A stretch of 64,000 nucleotides of DNA from Agrypnia vestita. Lineage: Eukaryota; Arthropoda; Insecta; Trichoptera; Phryganeidae. The notes under the pieces were generated by a model, which worked only from the letters and a program-made list of their open reading frames with translations, had not been told where the DNA came from and did no database searches. Positions 59,396 through 64,000 of this stretch are shown in pieces (position 1 is the first letter of the stretch; each line of letters begins with the position of its first letter). The stretch is taken from positions 206,802 through 270,801 of the forward strand of contig JADDOH010002018.1 of NCBI GenBank assembly GCA_016648135.1, given 5' to 3'. Made by a program: the position numbers and the translations under genes.

Positions 59396-59685
59396 TAAAA
59401 ATACAAGGGTTTACGAGAGAATGGGATCTCAGATAGACTGATGGTCCCTAACATCTTTTGTTCGATTCGTTCCGGCCCAGCCGGTTTGGATGCCGTATCA
59501 CTAGAATAACTATATCTCCGGAAATAATTAAAATTTTGACATATCCTCTTAAGGACACATTCTTGAAAGGTTAAGCTTTGAAAATATGAAGAAAAAAATG
59601 ATTTTTTCAAATTTCTACACTAGAATACCCCCTTAATAGGTTCTTTGATATATATTAATTTCAGATTATGTTCATTTAAATTTAT

Positions 59686-59790
59686 GTGGGTGGTGGCGGT
59701 GGTTGTGGCGTTAATGGTGGTGGTAGTGATGGTGCAAGTGGCAGTAATAATTCAAGTAGTGGTGATGATGCAAGTGGCGGTGATGATGCA
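59686..59790 (+). repeat. GGT-rich imperfect trinucleotide repeat
   Basis: GGTGGTGGCGGTGGTTGTGG followed by AGTGGTGATGATGCAAGTGG words. One frame gives a Gly/Ser/Asp-rich peptide (NGGGSDGASG), but a TAA lies just upstream in that frame after the only nearby acceptor-like site, so I treat it as a simple repeat. Confidence 0.6.
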
Positions 59791-59859
59791 AGTCCTGTAT
59801 GTCAGGTAATATGTGTATATTGAAAAACAAATGGTGCTTATGTATTTTGTAACCTCTCA

Positions 59860-60265
59860 AAGAGTAACTGTACAAAATTTGGAGTCACAATCAATATACA
59901 TTTATATCAGAGAAGGGGGTAGGATGACCAAGTAGAAGGGTTGATGTTGCCTATGATTTGCATAGGATCCTAAATTTATAACGGATAGTAATCAATATGA
60001 AACACATTTTCGGGAAGAGGAGGTAGGGTTGCCAGGTGGGGGGAACAGCGCCTATGTTTTTCGCAGGGTCCTAAAATGTGACTTTGAAAAATAGGAATGT
60101 ATGGCATTCAATTTGATTTGAAATATATTATATGGATTATCAATTATGTCAGAAGGAGAGGGTGGAGGGAGGATACATATCGGTATTGAACACGAGGTCC
60201 TACTGAGTAAATATGCAAAATTTTGTTATGATTGGTTAAAGAGTTTAGGGTTATATATATAAATT
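59860..60265 (-). repeat. Helitron-type minisatellite remnant, antisense
   Basis: On the minus strand this shows the same blocks as the minisatellite at 53870-55110 (CAAAATTTTGCATATTTACT, TAGGACCTCGTGTTC, CTCCCTCCACCC), about three units. It is a related but diverged element in opposite orientation. A TATATATATAACCC stretch at its minus-strand start may be the old 5' end. Confidence 0.6.
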
Positions 60266-60700
60266 ATCTACATACATAATATGTACATACATAATTTTTA
60301 AGGCTAACTAATATACCCATTTTAGAACATCGTTTAAGTGTCATTTTTTCTGAACTGGATCTTCCATATTGATAAAACACTTATGTTATAACCAACGTCT
60401 ATAAATGCCAAGAAAAATTGTTTGACATTTTAACTTTAATAATTTATTGTTATTAACAGAAAATGAAGCCATGTATTCACTAGGGGACAAATTGCTCCTC
60501 AACATCACGCGCGGCATAAAGTCTACGTGACGTTGCAACGTCGCCCCCAACATAGCGCGGCATTTCTACGTGCCGTGGCAACGTTGCCATGCGCACGGTA
60601 CCCGAGCGAGCTCACCGCGACATTGCACCGCGCGTCAGTACCACGTGGTATGTTTACAAGTGAATGCGCACGCGCTGTATCCATCAACAAGACATTAGTG

Positions 60701-60826
60701 TGGGAAAACGAAATTGTTCTCCAACTCATTGAGCTCTATCAAAGCCATACAATGTTATTGACACTTCAAACCTTGAATATAAACATAAAATAAAGAAAAA
60801 CGACGCGTGGGAGAGCATATATCTTC
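60701..60826 (+). pseudogene. MADF-domain fragment of Harbinger
   Basis: WENEIVLQLIELYQSHTML, then after a frame change DTSNLEYKHKIKKNDAWESI. This is the start of a MADF/Myb-like DNA-binding domain (W...LIxLYxxxPxLWDxxxxxYKxKxKRxxAWxxI), usually the second protein of PIF/Harbinger transposons. It stops at the junction with the antisense transposase piece. Confidence 0.7.
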
Positions 60827-61053
60827 AATGCATTTATCAGTTCCATACAAACTTCTGGTACTATTTTACTGATCAATTGTTTTGAAACTCTAAAATTGTA
60901 TGACAATGAAGCATAGGAATCTCCAGTCGACAAATATCTCAATGTAATTGCAAGTCTAATGTGAGGGCCAACAACTTTCCGTAACATTGTGTCTTGCTTG
61001 GCTACGGAAGGCCCGATCATGTGCAATAAATTTTCAAAATCAGTTGTTGTCAT
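60826..61053 (-). pseudogene. Harbinger transposase N-terminal fragment
   Basis: Starting at Met 61053, it reads MTTTDFENLLHMIGPSVAKQ then KVVGPHIRLAITLRYLSTGD, SYASLSYNFRVSKQLISKIV, ELINALK. FExLLxxIGPxIxKxDTxxRxxIxPxxRLAxTLRYLATGxSxxSLxxxFRIxxxxISxIV is the conserved N-terminal region of PIF/Harbinger transposases. The catalytic DDE part is missing. Confidence 0.85.
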
Positions 61054-61564
61054 TCGAGTGAAATTAAAATAAAAGATCCGTCAGATATTCGAAGATCTCA
61101 CAGAATATCCATCCTTCTTTCTCTTTGCAGTGAATAATTTCGCACCTATCACCTTTTTCTTCTCTTACGTTTCGATAAACTCGTTAAAATAAATAGATAC
61201 GCAGCTGTCATCATAACCTCATCGGGCGACATTTCCGCGACAAGTGATATGTCAGTCCCGGTTCCCGGTGTGTACACATCAAATGACCGCGTCATTGTCC
61301 CCGAAACATGAGCGTAAATGTTGATGCGACATGCCGCGCGGAATGTTGTGCTATTTGTACTCGTACTTATGAAAATATTAATTACCTTCCTGGGTTCACA
61401 ATATTTTTATCAGAAATAATACTGTTCTTATTCCAATTTTAAAATTTTTAACAATAGAAATGGGCATTTTTGCTAACTAATTAAAATAAAGTACCTTAAA
61501 TAAGTTAAACATACTTATAAAATATGTTTGTAGAATAGAATATGTTTGTAAAATATGTGTCGAA

Positions 61565-61745
61565 TAGCTTGTTGGTCTTGTGGTTAGGACACTTGCCTAG
61601 TGATCCAAGGGTCGCAGGTTCGAACCTCACTCCAGACTAGCAAGTTAGTCCTATTTTCATAGCACAAGCGTTTATCTTAGTTTGAAAATAGTAAGAAAGA
61701 AAATAGAAAGTATGTGACACGTATTCCGTGTTCGCATCTATTTTT
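61565..61745 (+). mobile_element. tRNA-derived SINE, family A, copy 2
   Basis: Has a recognisable pol III box A region (TTGTGGTTAGGACACTTGC) and box B (GGTTCGAACC), then TCACTCCAGACTAGCAAG, CATAGCACAAGC and a tail with TATTCCGTG. It is better preserved than copy 1 at 4420-4700. The tRNA-like part lacks a proper acceptor stem, so it is a SINE and not a tRNA gene. Confidence 0.75.
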
Positions 61746-62574
61746 TTTAAAAAAATTTCCGCATTTCAAAAGAATCACTGAAAGACATTGGGATTTTTAT
61801 ATAATGGTGTCTCCACAGATGAGACCTTGGTCTCAAAAAATTGATAAAGATCACTATGCAAGTATGCTGTGTTCATTTATTTATATAGGATGTTCTTACG
61901 ACGGAATTGGTGAAAGTTGCATTGTGTAAAGTGATCACTTAAGCCAACTCATACAGGTTTTAAGCCCTGGGCCATCATATAAATGACATCCATACACATA
62001 AATAATATACGAGTAATATAATATAAATAATATAATATAATATTCTCATATAAATAGATTCGTATTTGTGAGATAATTGTAATTAAATAATAATCTCGCA
62101 GTGGAGAAATCCACTCATTGTGTTCTCAGAACATACATAAAATGGTGCTATGTACTTAAATTCTACACCTTTTATGGTCATTCAATTGAGGTTAGCATCT
62201 ATTTATTTATTTTTCATTTTGAAAATATATTTTTAAATACATATTTCAATAATTTATTATTTTAAACCTATCACAAATAATCGAGTTTTTTAAATCAGAT
62301 TTAAAAAACTTTTAATTAAATACAGAATCTCTTTACCTTAATACCTATTTTACCCAAAAATGTATTTAAAATAATATTTTTCTTCAATTTGTTTATTCAA
62401 AATTTGTTATGTTTCAAAAATTCTCAAACATCCCTATCTATCTTTAAATTAATGTTGACAGTTTTACGCAAGGCATGTCCCACGTTTTACATGATTTTGA
62501 TGATAAAGTAAGACCTTTTATGTCCATAGAAACTTACGATAAAAAGTGCAAGTTAGATAAAAAAAATTAATTAA
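61746..62574. other. Gene-free AT-rich stretch
   Basis: Nothing supported. Confidence 0.4.
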
Positions 62575-62775
62575 TGAGTAAAAAACTAACCCATAAAAGC
62601 CAAGTTTTTATTATACTTCCTTTCTCATTGAAAAAGGTTTCGCGCCTACTTCAATTTGAAAAAACCATTAAAATTTCTAAAAATCCAACATTATACTATA
62701 ATTATTAAATTCTGTTTTATCATTTTCATCGTCGCCACGGGTCTGCCTGCAAAGTTTCAGCTCGATTGGATCCCG
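62575..62775 (+). repeat. Dispersed repeat C, copy 2
   Basis: Counterpart of 5905-6140, lacking that copy's 40-bp internal stretch. It continues into unique sequence after GCTCGATTGGATC. Confidence 0.75.
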
Positions 62776-63434
62776 GGAAAAGGGTTAAAAATGGATCCAA
62801 AAAAATTTCGGCAGACAAGCCGACAAGCAGACGCTACGAGTTAAAAGAAAGGGAGTAAAAAGGCAATGTTCAGATAACGCAAAAACATTAAAAAATCATA
62901 ACTTGTGTGAAATCTTCTTTCCTTGTCTATCTCCTTTCCCTGGACTCTTCTAATGGATTACCGGAAAATTGCTAGCCACACAATCGCACGACACCAGATT
63001 TTCATTTCAAATTTTATGAAATTTTATATGTATTACAAATTGGGTTTTGAATGTTTTTGGAGTTTAAAATTTTATATTATGTTATAATAATACAAAAATA
63101 CTATGTATTTCTATCATAATAATAAGAATGTATAAAATTATTCGGCAAGCTAAAAGGTTTGGAACCCAATATATGACCAAAGTTTTTGATTTTAATCGAT
63201 GACACCAAAGTAATTTTGAGCAAGCTGCGATAAATGATTTTAAGACTGTGTTTCCAGGTTATTTTTTTCATTTTACTCTGTTATTGTATTATCTCTAGAG
63301 GTTTCTTTTGCAAAAGCGATATCAAGAGTATAGTGAATTTGCGCTTAAACTAAAAATGATACAACTTTAGCATTTATTCCTGTTGCAAATGTAGAATGTC
63401 GTTTTCGAAGACTTGATGGGTAAATGAAAAAAAA
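62776..63434. other. Gene-free stretch
   Basis: Nothing supported. Confidence 0.4.
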
Positions 63435-63474
63435 AATATCGATTCGATATATATCAATATATCGAATCGATATT
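63435..63474. repeat. Palindrome with ATCGAT words
   Basis: AATATCGATTCGATATAT and its complement with a 4-base centre, followed by further TATCGA words. It adjoins the mariner insertion site. Confidence 0.8.
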
Positions 63475-63504
63475 TTAAAAAAAGTATCGAAAATAATCGA
63501 TATA

Positions 63505-64000
63505 TTAGGTCCTTACATATGAAATTGGCGTTTAGTATGGGAGGAACATAAAGCCGATTTTTTTTTATTATAATATTTTTATTTAATCAAAGTATGTACC
63601 ATTGCTATCTATGCACTTTTGCCATCTCATAGGTAGTTCATCGATCCCTTTACTAAAAAAACCATTCGGACGGGAATCAATAAAATCTTTGAAGGCGGTT
63701 TGGACTGCCCCATCGGAGTTGAATTTTTTCCTTTGCAAGAAGTTATCCAAATTTCGAAAAAAATGGTAATCTGTTGGGGCAAGGTCCGGAGAGTGCGGTG
63801 GATGTCTTAGACATTCCAATTGAAGCTCCTCTAATTTGGTAGCCGTCTGTTGTGCAGTGTGTGGTCTAGCGTTATCATGAAGCAGCAGTGGCCTAGAGCG
63901 ATTAACCAGCCTCGGTTGTTTAGCAGCTTTCTTTTCCATCATGGTTTGCAGTTGCTGACAATAGACATCTGCCGTAATCGTCTGGCCAGATTTAAGATTT
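63505..64000 (-). mobile_element. Mariner transposon, copy 2 (cut by window end)
   Basis: Same family as 46345-47630, in reverse orientation. The end TTAGGTCCTTACATATGAAA starts right after TA (63503-63504). About 500 bp lie inside the window, covering the 3' part of the transposase. Confidence 0.93.
63583..64000 (-). CDS. Mariner transposase, C-terminal part
   Basis: The frame is open from the window edge (LKSGQTITADVYCQQLQTMM) to the TAA at 63585-63583, about 138 residues. It includes the catalytic LLHDNARPH and LAPTDYHFF. Compared with copy 1 I see few changes (MMEKKAAK for MMEKLAAK, PPHSPD for PPYSPD, SKGIDE for SKEIDE), and it lacks the copy 1 frameshift. Whether the first two thirds are intact is outside the window. 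Confidence 0.9.
   Translation of the reverse strand, partial: NLKSGQTITADVYCQQLQTMMEKKAAKQPRLVNRSRPLLLHDNARPHTAQQTATKLEELQLECLRHPPHSPDLAPTDYHFFRNLDNFLQRKKFNSDGAVQTAFKDFIDSRPNGFFSKGIDELPMRWQKCIDSNGTYFD

Larger units (their letters stand above)
56740..59632. mobile_element. TTAA-flanked element split by a retrotransposon
   Basis: GGGGGTATTCTAGTCTAGAG at the left and TCTACACTAGAATACCCCC at the right are inverted ends between TTAA (56736-56739, 59633-59636). Removing the nested retrotransposon leaves about 0.9 kb, close to the 892-bp TTAA element at 36713. Internal T/A-rich sequence has no transposase. piggyBac-like by target site only. Confidence 0.75.
60484..61356. mobile_element. PIF/Harbinger remnant with scrambled genes
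   Basis: Left end GGGGACAAATTGCTCC... with CACGCGCGGCAT and right end ATGCCGCGCGGAATG...CTATTTGT form imperfect inverted repeats. Between them are a MADF-type DNA-binding fragment on + and a transposase N-terminal fragment on -, the two-gene complement of Harbinger elements. Most of the transposase is deleted. The 3-bp target duplication could not be defined. Confidence 0.65.

Noticed and set aside
59686..59796. Gly/Ser/Asp-rich coding exon
   Set aside because: The frame is closed by a TAA between the only nearby acceptor and the repeat, so a GGT microsatellite is the simpler reading.
61565..61640. tRNA gene
   Set aside because: Box A and box B are present, but no acceptor stem pairing is visible, and the unit continues into a body shared with 4420-4700, so it is a SINE.

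Overview
This is an AT-rich eukaryotic window that looks like insect DNA, most likely Lepidoptera. The pointers are short coding exons with GT/AG introns, a peroxisomal enzyme ending in SKL, a cecropia/Hsmar1-like mariner, a Helitron-like element with a TCTATATAAATAAAAAT start and a CTAG end, several non-LTR retrotransposon tails and tRNA-derived SINEs. The order-level assignment is an inference from repeat style. I see no rRNA or free-standing tRNA gene, no operons and no CRISPR array.

Only one host gene can be supported firmly. It is the last five coding exons (49657-56246, + strand) of an acyl-CoA oxidase, the flavoenzyme of the first step of peroxisomal beta-oxidation. All exon phases agree across four introns. 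The reading frame has the YEGEN catalytic-base motif and the Cys-Gly-free oxidase C-terminal domain, and it ends in the type-1 peroxisomal signal SKL. The exon carrying the expected GHGY-type segment was not found anywhere in the 49.6 kb upstream, so either the preceding intron is very long or the gene is truncated or rearranged. Two weaker candidate terminal exons lie on the minus strand (4181-4372 and 21962-22240); neither is recognised.

From 1 to 49 kb the window is mostly gene-free, AT-rich sequence packed with transposable-element remains. These are RTE-like and CR1/Jockey-like C-terminal tails (936-1329, 1438-1638, 8835-8920, 13989-14150, 18460-18621, 23690-23901, 25884-25964, 33395-33949, 41500-41586), fold-back elements, two SINE families, a hAT-like element with a perfect 8-bp target duplication (32446-33125), a TTAA-flanked piggyBac-like element (36713-37604), a TA-flanked element with a strong internal hairpin (42317-43159), an 82-bp minisatellite (44249-44892) and a mutated mariner (46345-47630).

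The acyl-CoA oxidase introns hold a 147-bp PIF/Harbinger-type MITE, a GC-rich block with several AP-1/CRE-like sites, and a Helitron-like element with a 127-bp minisatellite. Downstream come a nested pair (a CR1/Jockey-type retrotransposon with an open 541-aa reverse transcriptase ORF inside a TTAA-flanked element), a Helitron-satellite relative in antisense, a Harbinger remnant with MADF and transposase fragments on opposite strands, and a second mariner copy cut by the window end.

The most interesting structures are the fold-back elements at 2658-2888, 32169-32400 and 38409-38686. The first two carry a hammerhead-ribozyme core (CTGATGA - stem II - GAAAC) in each arm, in opposite orientation; the third carries a degenerate version. 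This resembles the ribozymes described in Penelope-like retroelements, and the 32169-32400 element has a 13-bp target duplication. Also notable is a 672-bp segment copied from 13781-14455 into 18256-18927, where it is bracketed by 218-bp direct repeats of the target.
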